Source: Treponema sp. (GTDB lineage Bacteria; Spirochaetota; Spirochaetia; Treponematales; Breznakiellaceae). Taken from it: a stretch of 7,906 bases of DNA. Positions 1-6,004 of this stretch are shown piece by piece. Where the stretch lies: positions 1 to 7,906 of the forward strand of contig JAISYA010000202.1 in NCBI GenBank assembly GCA_031270205.1, given 5' to 3'. Within the stretch, counting starts at the first letter, position 1; every line of letters starts with the position of its first letter. The notes beneath the pieces are model-generated. The model was not told the DNA's origin, did not search any database, and saw only the letters and a program-made list of their open reading frames with translations. The position numbers and the translations under genes are program-made.

Positions 1-17
1 TCTGCGCGCCATATATA

Positions 18-27
18 GGGGAGGGAG
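18..27 (+). promoter_or_regulatory. Ribosome binding site of recA
   Basis: A purine-rich GGGGAGGGAG lies 6 nt before the ATG at 34, a normal Shine-Dalgarno spacing, and fixes the recA start. Only 33 bases upstream of recA are in the window, so the promoter and any LexA-type operator cannot be judged. Confidence 0.85.
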
Positions 28-33
28 ATTGTA

Positions 34-1347
34 ATGGCAAAAGCAAGTGAAGAAAAAACCACAGGGAATCCTAACGCCTCAAGTGAGGAAAAGGCAAAAG
101 CCCTGGAAGCGGCCCGGCTTCAGATTGAAAAGCAGTTTGGCGCGGGATCAATCATCAAACTGGGCGCGCATGTAAACGCCGCCGGTATCGAGGTGGTGCC
201 TTCGGGTTCCATTCTGCTGGACGAGGCGCTCGGCATAGGGGGCTATCCCCGCGGGCGCATTATCGAGATTTTTGGCCCTGAATCGTCGGGCAAGACCACA
301 CTGGCGCTGCACGCCATCGCCGAGGCCCAGAAGCTGGGCGGAATCGCCGCCTTTGTGGACGCCGAACACGCCCTGGACCCGGTGTACGCCAAAAACCTCG
401 GCGTCAATATTGACGAGCTGTGGGTGTCGCAGCCAGACAGCGGGGAACAGGCCCTGGAAATTACCGAAAACCTCGTCCGCTCCGGCGCGGTGGATGTGAT
501 CGTGGTGGACTCGGTGGCGGCCCTGACCCCCCAGTCGGAAATCGAGGGGGAAATGGGCGATGCCCAGATGGGCGCGCAGGCGCGGCTTATGAGCCAGGCC
601 CTGCGCAAGCTCACCGCCACCATCGGCAAATCCCAGACCATACTGATTTTCATCAACCAGATCCGCATGAAAATCGGCGTTATGTTCGGCAACCCCGAAA
701 CTACCACCGGCGGCAACGCCCTGAAGTTCTATTCCTCAATGCGCCTTGAAGTGCGGAAAACCGAAACTATCGAGGTATCGAAAGACGCGGACGCCATCGG
801 CAACCGCGTGCGGGTAAAAGTGGTAAAGAACAAAGTCGCGCCTCCGTTCAGGCGGATCGAACTGGAGCTGATGTTCGGCAAGGGAATTTCCGCCATAGGG
901 AGCCTCCTTGACTGCGCGGTCAAGTACTCGCTTATCGAAAAGAAAGGCGCGTGGTATTCCTACAACGAAGAAAAGATAGGACAGGGCAGGGACAACGCCC
1001 GCGAGTATCTGGAGCAGCATCCCGATTTGGCCAAAGAACTGGAAAGCAAGCTGCGGAAAACGATTTTTCCCGGCAGGGAATTTCCCGCGCCGAAAGCGGT
1101 TTCGTCTAACGGCGCGGCCCGGCCGGCAGCTCCGTCAGCGCCCGCCCAGCCGGCTCCCGCGGCAAGCCCGGCACCTGTAGAATCGGCGGCTTCCCTGGCG
1201 GCGGAAGCGGCCTTGTCCAAAGCAAGCGAAGTCGCGGAAGCGGCGCCGGCTTACGATGTGGTGGAACGGACAGGCCGTCCCGGCCGGCCCCGGAAAGTGG
1301 CCGCCCCTACAGGGAGCGCCGCCGGGCCGGATGACGCGCTCTTTTAG
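34..1347 (+). CDS. recA: Recombinase RecA with extended C-terminal tail
   Basis: This is the ATP-dependent strand-exchange protein of homologous recombination and the SOS co-protease, acting as a filament on single-stranded DNA in the cytoplasm. Of its 437 residues, about 1-345 are a canonical RecA core. Visible elements are the Walker A motif GPESSGKT (81-88), the catalytic Glu in DAEHALDP (E111), Walker B VIVVDS (155-160), loop L1 around EGEMGDAQMG (171-180), and loop L2 from NQIRMKIGVMFGNPETTTGG (208-227). The family is usually about 350 residues, so roughly 85 residues are extra. The tail has an Ala/Pro-rich linker (351-382), a likely Ala-rich helix (383-404), a basic patch GRPGRPRK (414-421) resembling an AT-hook, and the acidic-hydrophobic end DDALF. 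The core assignment is certain. The role of the tail is unknown, although variable RecA C-termini are known to tune DNA binding in other bacteria. The start is supported by the upstream Shine-Dalgarno. Confidence 0.99.
   Translation: MAKASEEKTTGNPNASSEEKAKALEAARLQIEKQFGAGSIIKLGAHVNAAGIEVVPSGSILLDEALGIGGYPRGRIIEIFGPESSGKTTLALHAIAEAQKLGGIAAFVDAEHALDPVYAKNLGVNIDELWVSQPDSGEQALEITENLVRSGAVDVIVVDSVAALTPQSEIEGEMGDAQMGAQARLMSQALRKLTATIGKSQTILIFINQIRMKIGVMFGNPETTTGGNALKFYSSMRLEVRKTETIEVSKDADAIGNRVRVKVVKNKVAPPFRRIELELMFGKGISAIGSLLDCAVKYSLIEKKGAWYSYNEEKIGQGRDNAREYLEQHPDLAKELESKLRKTIFPGREFPAPKAVSSNGAARPAAPSAPAQPAPAASPAPVESAASLAAEAALSKASEVAEAAPAYDVVERTGRPGRPRKVAAPTGSAAGPDDALF
1314..1345 (+). terminator. 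Possible intrinsic terminator inside the recA 3' end
   Basis: GAGCGC (1314-1319) is complementary to GCGCTC (1336-1341), with a GC-rich 16-nt loop, and TTTT (1342-1345) follows immediately. This would be a weak intrinsic terminator embedded in the last recA codons. The next gene is convergent, so termination is needed about here. The stem is short and the T tract is only four bases, so this is tentative. Confidence 0.3.
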
Positions 1348-1417
1348 GAAAGAGAAGAGTCCGCGGATTATCATTACAAAGAGCGTTAATTCGCGGAGGC
1401 TCATTTACCCGCTTATC

Positions 1418-2470
1418 CTACTGGTACATGATGACATACGGTCGGGGCTTCAGCGCATAGATTTCTTTGGGACTTAAAAGGGGGTTGTCGTAGCCCGCGC
1501 CGGGGATTCCGAAATTGTAAAAAAGTTTGAAGCCTTTTACCGGTATGTTTCCGGCTTCGGCGTTGTAGGCGTAGGCGGCGCGCTTGAGGTGGGGAGCGCC
1601 AAAACCGTCGGCGCAGTGGACGAGCCGCACGCGGCGGAAATCGCTTCTCACCGATTCCCGGTCTTTGATCATCCGCCAGTTGAACTGGTGAATCACCAGC
1701 AGCCGCTCGCCGGAAATATTGTTCTTGATAATATAATCTTCCATTGTTTGCTGCGCCCGGTTGATTTCATCCGCCGTAACGGTTCCGATTTCCTTCATTG
1801 GCTTGGTGGTGCGCCATTCGGGATCCAGGGCAAGATGTACATTGGGATAGGCAAGCCAGGGCAGCATCCGCGTAAGGGAATCCACCGGATCATAACGGCC
1901 AATCTGGTGATCGATAAACACGAGGATATTGTGTTCCTGCGCGTATTCAATGTAACGCTTCAGGGTATCTTCCTTGAGTATCCCTATTTCCCCTTCGGGC
2001 CAGACCGTACCGTAAATAATATAAAAGGCTTTAAGTACGCGGCGGCCGCCGCTCTCCGCCTCGAATTCCCCGGCAAGAGCGGTGAGCTTCGCGTCCAGTT
2101 CCTCTATCGGGTAACGGCCCAGAATGCCCATGTTACGCGAATTGGGATGGCCGTAAAAGGCAAGAATGTCGTTGTTGAGCAGAAGCGAGGTGTCATCCTC
2201 GGTCAGCCGGTTTATCGTATCCAGTTCCGATCCGGTAAACACCCAATACGGCCGGGAAGCCTCGGTGTTTTTCAGGGTATCGAGCCCTTTGGTATAATAA
2301 ATATTCGGAAAGAGGGATACGCCTCTCCTCGTTTCAGGCGGGGGGCCGCCGGTCTCCGGCATGGGCAGGGCAAAGACCTGGGCCGCTGCCCCGGGCGGAA
2401 AGAGGAGGATCGAGGCTATCAGTATTAACGCGGCTCCCCCCTTACCCCGAAGCGGCCCGCAAAAAAACAT
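1418..2470 (-). CDS. Secreted protein of unknown function, ALDPEWR-motif family
   Basis: The 350-residue protein starts with a signal peptide: a short basic N-region, a hydrophobic stretch (13-25) and likely cleavage after AAA (28-30). There is no lipobox, so export to the periplasm is expected. The mature part alternates predicted strands and helices like a TIM barrel. It carries motifs that I recall from secreted or lipoprotein homologues in actinobacteria: YGHP (106-109), FIDHQIGR (185-192), HLALDPEWR (212-220), LLVIHQF (257-263), MIKDR (267-271), GFKLFY (313-318), and the C-terminal YVIMYQ. Clustered acidic, His and aromatic residues at strand ends suggest a carbohydrate-type active site, but no activity is established. 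A TTG codon at 2527 opens the same frame 19 codons earlier. It lies inside the 58-bp repeat and would bury the signal peptide, so ATG 2470 is preferred, although its Shine-Dalgarno is poor. The gene is convergent with recA and divergent from the S41 protease. Confidence 0.85.
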   Translation of the reverse strand: MFFCGPLRGKGGAALILIASILLFPPGAAAQVFALPMPETGGPPPETRRGVSLFPNIYYTKGLDTLKNTEASRPYWVFTGSELDTINRLTEDDTSLLLNNDILAFYGHPNSRNMGILGRYPIEELDAKLTALAGEFEAESGGRRVLKAFYIIYGTVWPEGEIGILKEDTLKRYIEYAQEHNILVFIDHQIGRYDPVDSLTRMLPWLAYPNVHLALDPEWRTTKPMKEIGTVTADEINRAQQTMEDYIIKNNISGERLLVIHQFNWRMIKDRESVRSDFRRVRLVHCADGFGAPHLKRAAYAYNAEAGNIPVKGFKLFYNFGIPGAGYDNPLLSPKEIYALKPRPYVIMYQ

Positions 2471-2510
2471 GGTTCTATATTGTCGGCGGAGACACTCAAA
2501 ATCTTTAGAC

Positions 2511-2576
2511 AATAGAGCCTGTTCCAAAACTGATTGACTGCACGCTTGCGCGCACGGTTTTGGAACAGCCTCAATA
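2511..2576. repeat. 58-bp palindromic MITE-like element, copy 1, with target duplication
   Basis: The element itself spans 2515-2572. Terminal arms GAGCCTGTTCCAAAAC (2515-2530) and GTTTTGGAACAGCCTC (2557-2572) are inverted repeats matching at 15 of 16 positions. AATA lies directly on both sides (2511-2514 and 2573-2576), which looks like a 4-bp target-site duplication. The reverse complement matches copy 2 at 50 of 58 positions over exactly the same length. The centre (2539-2558) can form an inner hairpin. The element sits between two divergent genes, close to the 5' end of the secreted-protein gene. Confidence 0.85.
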
Positions 2577-2626
2577 CGCCGGGGTATCAGGGCCGTTACC
2601 TACTAGCGAAAGACCGCGTTTTCACT

Positions 2627-2666
2627 CATAATTACAGTGTACGGTGTCTGAATATCAAAACAGACA
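2627..2666 (+). promoter_or_regulatory. Candidate -10 box and inverted repeat upstream of the S41 protease
   Basis: CATAAT (2627-2632) matches the sigma-70 -10 consensus at five of six positions, but no credible -35 box is found at the usual spacing. Just downstream TGTCTG (2645-2650) and CAGACA (2661-2666) form a 6-bp inverted repeat with a 10-nt spacer. It would lie in the leader and could be an operator or a small hairpin. Both parts are weak. Confidence 0.3.
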
Positions 2667-2685
2667 GCGCTACCCAGTGGTCAAA

Positions 2686-2691
2686 AAGGAG
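2686..2691 (+). promoter_or_regulatory. Ribosome binding site deciding the S41 protease start
   Basis: AAGGAG lies 6 nt before the ATG at 2698. An in-frame ATG at 2692 directly abuts the motif and is too close, and an in-frame GTG at 2644 has no such site. The motif therefore points to 2698 as the start. Confidence 0.8.
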
Positions 2692-2697
2692 ATGATT

Positions 2698-4230
2698 ATG
2701 CACGAGCCGGGATGTAACGCTGAAAAAAAGCGTGTTCAATTCCCCGTTTCATGGGTTTGGATCGCCGCTACCGCGGCGCTTTGTATGGTGTTTACCCTGG
2801 GGCTGGTTCCCATAGCGGCGGCGCAGGGCAATGGCGGAAGGCCGCCTTCGGCCCCCGGCCAGACTCTCAATATCCCAAATAACCGTAAATACACATCCAC
2901 CATTCAAAATGTGTTTGATTTTATCCAGCGCCAGTATGTGGAAGAGGTGGATCCCAAGATACTGTTTGAGGGCGCCATGACCGGCATGCTCAACGCCCTG
3001 GAGGATCCCTATTCCAGTTTTCTGCCGGAAGCCGAAATGACCGATCTGAATGATACCACCCAGGGAAATTTCGGCGGGGTAGGCCTGTATGTCTCCAAGC
3101 CCCTGGGGATGAGGCCCGACGGCAAGCCCAACTATATAGAAGTAGCCTCTCCCATTGAGGACACTCCCGGCTGGCGGGCGGGGATCAACCCCGGAGACCT
3201 TATCATTGAGGTGGACGGCGAGGCCACTGACATTCTTACCCAGGATGAGGCGGTGTCCCGGCTCAGGGGAGTTCCGGGGGTGGATGTCAAGCTCCTCATA
3301 CGCCGGGGCGAAAAGCTGGAATTTCCTGTTACTTTAACCAGGGCCATTATTGAGGTGCCTACCGCCAAACACGCCATGATAGGAGAGACAGGCTACCTCA
3401 AACTGCTCACCTTTACCCCCATGACGGCGGCGCGGGCCAGGGACGCCATTAACGAGTTCAAGGCGGCAAACTACAAGAGTTTTATTCTGGATTTGAGGAA
3501 CAACTACGGCGGCCTCCTCAACTCGGCGGTGGATATCAGCGGCCTCTTCCTTGACGGCGGGGTCGTGGTAAGTACCAAATCGAGAATCCCCCAGGAAAAT
3601 CACGTGTTCAACGTGCAGAAAGGCGCGCAGGTTCCCGCGGATATTCCGGTTGTAGTGCTTATCAATAAAGGCTCCGCTTCGGCTTCGGAGATAGTGGCCG
3701 GCGCGCTCAAAGACCGGGGCAGGGCATACCTCGTGGGGGAAAAATCCTACGGCAAAGGCTCGGTACAGCAGGTGTACAACCTGGACAACGTGGGTTTCAA
3801 AATCACGACGGCCCGCTACTATACCCCCAGCGACGTGAACATCGACAAGATCGGAATCCCCCCGGACCTTGAGGTGAAATTTCCTGAGTTTACCGAAGCG
3901 GACGCGGAGAAACTCAACGAGCTTCTCAATGACAATAAAATTTTCGCTTTTGTTAAGGAAAATCCCCGGGCGGGCGCCGCCCAGGTTGAGGCCTTTGCCC
4001 GTACGCTGGAAAGGGACTACAAGCTTGATTTTTCGCTGCTTAAGCGGCTGATCCGCAACGAGATGAACCGGACCACTATTGCCCCGGTTTACGATCTGGA
4101 ATACGATGTCCAGTTACAGGAAGCGGTGAAAATTTTACAAAACGGCAGTTACCGCAGATTGATGCAAAACACCAGGACTCTCAAAGACTTGCAGGAAGAA
4201 GCCCTTGAGGATCTGCCCCTGGCATCCTGA
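2698..4230 (+). CDS. ctpA: Carboxy-terminal processing protease, S41 family with PDZ domain
   Basis: This is an exported serine endopeptidase of the CtpA/Prc family, which trims or degrades envelope proteins from their C-termini. Numbering is for the 510-residue form. A hydrophobic export segment covers residues 17-40 and ends in a possible PIAAA cleavage site, so it is either a signal peptide or a membrane anchor. An N-terminal helical region follows, then a PDZ domain at about 120-215 (GGVGLYV, WRAGINPGDLIIEVDG), and the protease core at about 225-395. The core has LDLRNNYGG (264-272), the nucleophile S328 in GSASASE, and K353 in SYGKGSVQ, exactly 25 residues later, with Q357 behind it. That is the Ser-Lys(-Gln) arrangement of the family, so the enzyme looks active. 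About 110 further residues form a charged, mostly helical C-terminal extension of unknown role. It is the first gene of a co-directional group with rsmE and the WecG-like gene. Confidence 0.95.
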   Translation: MHEPGCNAEKKRVQFPVSWVWIAATAALCMVFTLGLVPIAAAQGNGGRPPSAPGQTLNIPNNRKYTSTIQNVFDFIQRQYVEEVDPKILFEGAMTGMLNALEDPYSSFLPEAEMTDLNDTTQGNFGGVGLYVSKPLGMRPDGKPNYIEVASPIEDTPGWRAGINPGDLIIEVDGEATDILTQDEAVSRLRGVPGVDVKLLIRRGEKLEFPVTLTRAIIEVPTAKHAMIGETGYLKLLTFTPMTAARARDAINEFKAANYKSFILDLRNNYGGLLNSAVDISGLFLDGGVVVSTKSRIPQENHVFNVQKGAQVPADIPVVVLINKGSASASEIVAGALKDRGRAYLVGEKSYGKGSVQQVYNLDNVGFKITTARYYTPSDVNIDKIGIPPDLEVKFPEFTEADAEKLNELLNDNKIFAFVKENPRAGAAQVEAFARTLERDYKLDFSLLKRLIRNEMNRTTIAPVYDLEYDVQLQEAVKILQNGSYRRLMQNTRTLKDLQEEALEDLPLAS

Positions 4231-4276
4231 GCGGGCGCGGTCCTTGCGTAATGTCACGTAACGATGTTTTGCGCTT

Positions 4277-5107
4277 ATGAAGCGCTTTATTCTGAACGAA
4301 GCGCCGGATAAAAACGGCGCGGTCAGGCTTGAGGGGGATGACTATCACTACCTGGTCCGGGTGCGCCGCCTCGCGGCCGGGGAATATTTTCCCGCCCTGC
4401 TTCCATCAGGAGAAGAGGCCCTGATTCAGGTGCGCTCCGTTGGGGGCGGGACGCTGACCGGAAGCGTTAAACCGGATGATACGGCGGGGGGGCTTTCGGG
4501 CGCGGCGGATAATGCGCCCGTCATCCTGTTTCAGGCCCTGCCCAAAGGTGAAAAAATGGACCTTATTGTCCGTCAGGCTGCCGAGGGCGCTCTTGCCGAA
4601 ATAGTGCCCTTTATATCGGAATTTTCCATCCCCAAAATCAAGGGGGACGGAGAGCGTGGGCGGCATAGCGGCGGGGCGGGGGTGAAAAAAGTTTCCCGCT
4701 GGGAGCGGATCATAAAGGAAGCCCGCCAGCAAAGCGGCTCTCCCGTTGCCACCGTGGTAAGGCCGCCGGAGTCAATGGACGGGCTTTTCGTGTACTGGGA
4801 GGAGCTTAAACGGCAGCGGCCGAAAATCCTGGGGCTTTTGTTTCATCATCTGCCCCTTGCGCATTTGCCGCTCCACACTTACCTTGCCGGCGATCCTGAA
4901 ACGGTGGTACTGGCAGTCGGGCCTGAAGGGGGCTTTTCCCCCGCGGAGGCGTCCCGCTTTTTGGCCGCCGGATTTAAGGCGGTGACCATCGGGGACACGA
5001 TTCTGCGGACGGAGACCGCGGCGCTGTACGCGACCGCGGCGATACGGATTGTTTTATTGGAGAGAAATTCGTGGGAGATCAAAATCAACCAAGCCGGGAA
5101 CGGGTAA
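4277..5107 (+). CDS. rsmE: 16S rRNA m3U1498 methyltransferase RsmE
   Basis: RsmE is a SPOUT-class enzyme that uses S-adenosylmethionine to methylate N3 of U1498 in 16S rRNA of the small subunit. The 276 residues begin with the PUA-like RNA-binding domain (1-70, with the DDYHYLVRVRR signature at 21-31). The trefoil-knot domain follows: KGEKMDLIVRQAAEG (90-104), ERIIKEARQQS (143-153), the cofactor loop GPEGGFSPAE (215-224), and the knot motif ILRTETAAL (242-250). It is about 30 residues longer than usual. Part of the excess is a Gly-rich insert at 122-138, and the usual KATELG is altered to RQAAEG. No good Shine-Dalgarno precedes the ATG, which lies 46 nt after the protease stop, so translation may depend on the upstream gene. 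The 3' end overlaps the next gene by 37 nt. Confidence 0.96.
   Translation: MKRFILNEAPDKNGAVRLEGDDYHYLVRVRRLAAGEYFPALLPSGEEALIQVRSVGGGTLTGSVKPDDTAGGLSGAADNAPVILFQALPKGEKMDLIVRQAAEGALAEIVPFISEFSIPKIKGDGERGRHSGGAGVKKVSRWERIIKEARQQSGSPVATVVRPPESMDGLFVYWEELKRQRPKILGLLFHHLPLAHLPLHTYLAGDPETVVLAVGPEGGFSPAEASRFLAAGFKAVTIGDTILRTETAALYATAAIRIVLLERNSWEIKINQAGNG
5059..5064 (+). promoter_or_regulatory. Ribosome binding site for the GTG start at 5071
   Basis: GGAGAG, inside the rsmE coding sequence, ends 6 nt before GTG 5071. It supports a GTG start and a 37-nt overlap with rsmE, and suggests the two are co-transcribed. Confidence 0.7.
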
Positions 5108-5826
5108 GTTTACTGAAAGTTCCCGTCGACATTGTAACGCCGGATCAGCTCGGCCCTCTGGTGCAGGAATTCCTTGCCCTGGGAAAAGAGCAGAACATCG
5201 TCCTCCTTTCCCTCTGGGATCTGCTCCGGGCCAGGCGGAACGGGGAGTACCGTAACTATGTGATGAAGGCCGCCCTGGTTATCCCCATCTCAAAGAGCAT
5301 TGTCAGTGGCATCCGTTTTCTTTCGGGTAAAAAAGCGGCGCGCTACATGCCTTTTGATTTCGTGGTACAGCTCCTCACGATTCTGGAGAACCGCGAATTC
5401 TCGACTTATCTTTTGGGCGGGAAAAAAAGAATCCTTATAAGGACCGATAAAAATATCCGCCAGACTTTTCCCCGGCTGCGGGTTGTGGGCCGCTTTCCCT
5501 GCCCTTTTAAGCGCCAGGAAGAGGGCGCCATTATTGAGGCGATCCGCAAAGCCTCGCCCGCGCTGCTGCTGGTCGGCAAGGGCGTCCGCGGCGAAGAACA
5601 GTGGATCGCCCGAAACAGCGCCCGGCTTGGCGGCGTCATGCGGCTCTGGTGCAGCGATCTTTTTGACGTATTTGCCGAGCGGAAAAAACACCCTTCGCGG
5701 GCAAGTTTCGACCACGGCCTTGAAGGGATAGGGTTTTGCCTCCGTAACCCCTTCAGGTTTTTGAGAATCTTCCCCTACATGTACTACAAACTGTTACTGC
5801 TGATTTACAAACTCTTTGTTAAATGA
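5071..5826 (+). CDS. Divergent WecG/TagA/CpsF-family glycosyltransferase-like protein
   Basis: The 251 residues follow the WecG/TagA/CpsF (GT26) pattern from end to end. That family transfers N-acetylmannosamine or related sugars to lipid-linked acceptors at the inner face of the membrane. Recognisable parts are VPVDIVTPDQ (17-26), STYLLGGKK (111-119), FPRLRVVGRFPCPF (133-146), ALLLVGKGVRGEEQWI (164-179), DLFDVFAERKKHPS (196-209) and GLEGIGFCLRNPFRFLRI (216-233). Compared with B. subtilis TagA as I recall it, key positions are lost. TVN becomes SLW (47-49), the catalytic Asp in PDG becomes Ile (PIS, 72-74), the P-x-Q-E of the donor site becomes RGEE (173-176), and GVGG becomes WCSD (193-196). 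The fold is probably kept, but the known chemistry is unlikely. The C-terminus (236-251) is hydrophobic and basic, which fits membrane association. It is translationally linked to rsmE. Annotation as an active transferase would be unsafe. Confidence 0.82.
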   Translation: MGDQNQPSRERVSLLKVPVDIVTPDQLGPLVQEFLALGKEQNIVLLSLWDLLRARRNGEYRNYVMKAALVIPISKSIVSGIRFLSGKKAARYMPFDFVVQLLTILENREFSTYLLGGKKRILIRTDKNIRQTFPRLRVVGRFPCPFKRQEEGAIIEAIRKASPALLLVGKGVRGEEQWIARNSARLGGVMRLWCSDLFDVFAERKKHPSRASFDHGLEGIGFCLRNPFRFLRIFPYMYYKLLLLIYKLFVK

Positions 5827-5886
5827 GGCTGTTCCCAAACTGTGCGCATTAGCGCACAGTCAATTAGTTTTGGAACAGGCTCAAAT
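5821..5886. repeat. 58-bp palindromic MITE-like element, copy 2, with target duplication
   Basis: The element spans 5825-5882. Its arms are GAGGCTGTTCCCAAAC (5825-5840) and GTTTTGGAACAGGCTC (5867-5882). AAAT lies directly on each side (5821-5824 and 5883-5886), again a 4-bp direct repeat. The centre holds a perfect 8-bp hairpin, CTGTGCGC-ATTA-GCGCACAG (5839-5858). It is inverted relative to copy 1. The first two bases of the element supply the GA of the TGA stop codon of the upstream gene. Confidence 0.88.
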
Positions 5887-5887
5887 G

Positions 5888-5972
5888 AAAAAACCACGGA
5901 CTTTACAAACAACACGGACAAAAGCCGGAATTTCAGGCCAAAGTCCGTGTTGTTCGTCCGCGGTTAATTTTT
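5888..5972. terminator. Bidirectional intrinsic terminator between convergent genes
   Basis: A long interrupted hairpin. The outer arms AACCACGGAC (5892-5901) and GTCCGCGGTT (5956-5965) pair at 9 of 10 positions. The inner arms AACAACACGGAC (5908-5919) and GTCCGTGTTGTT (5943-5954) pair perfectly over 12 bp. A small third stem lies in the loop (GCC 5924-5926, GGC 5936-5938). A6 (5888-5893) on the left and T5 (5968-5972) on the right give U tracts for transcripts in both directions. This fits its place between the + strand operon ending at 5826 and the - strand gene ending at 6005. Each arm holds two CACGGAC units, so it may also be a member of a repeat family. Confidence 0.75.
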
Positions 5973-6004
5973 CCCGCACTAAACGCGCATGGTATTAAAA
6001 CACT

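Noticed and set aside
1..33. LexA/SOS operator upstream of recA
   Set aside because: Only 33 bases are available and none form a credible palindromic operator, so the question cannot be answered here.
1589..2428. Long open frame on the + strand, antisense to the secreted-protein gene
   Set aside because: The translation lacks any recognisable motif, while the opposite strand has a signal peptide and conserved motifs throughout. The open frame is a by-product of that gene's codon use.
2471..2527. TTG start at 2527 for the secreted protein
   Set aside because: It lies inside the inserted repeat and would place 19 residues before the signal peptide. ATG 2470 begins a normal signal peptide.
2515..2572. 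Reading the 58-bp palindromes as plain intrinsic terminators
   Set aside because: Copy 1 lies between divergent genes where no terminator is needed, no T tract follows, and both copies have target-site duplications.
2644..2697. GTG start at 2644 for the S41 protease
   Set aside because: There is no Shine-Dalgarno, and AAGGAG at 2686-2691 is correctly spaced for ATG 2698.
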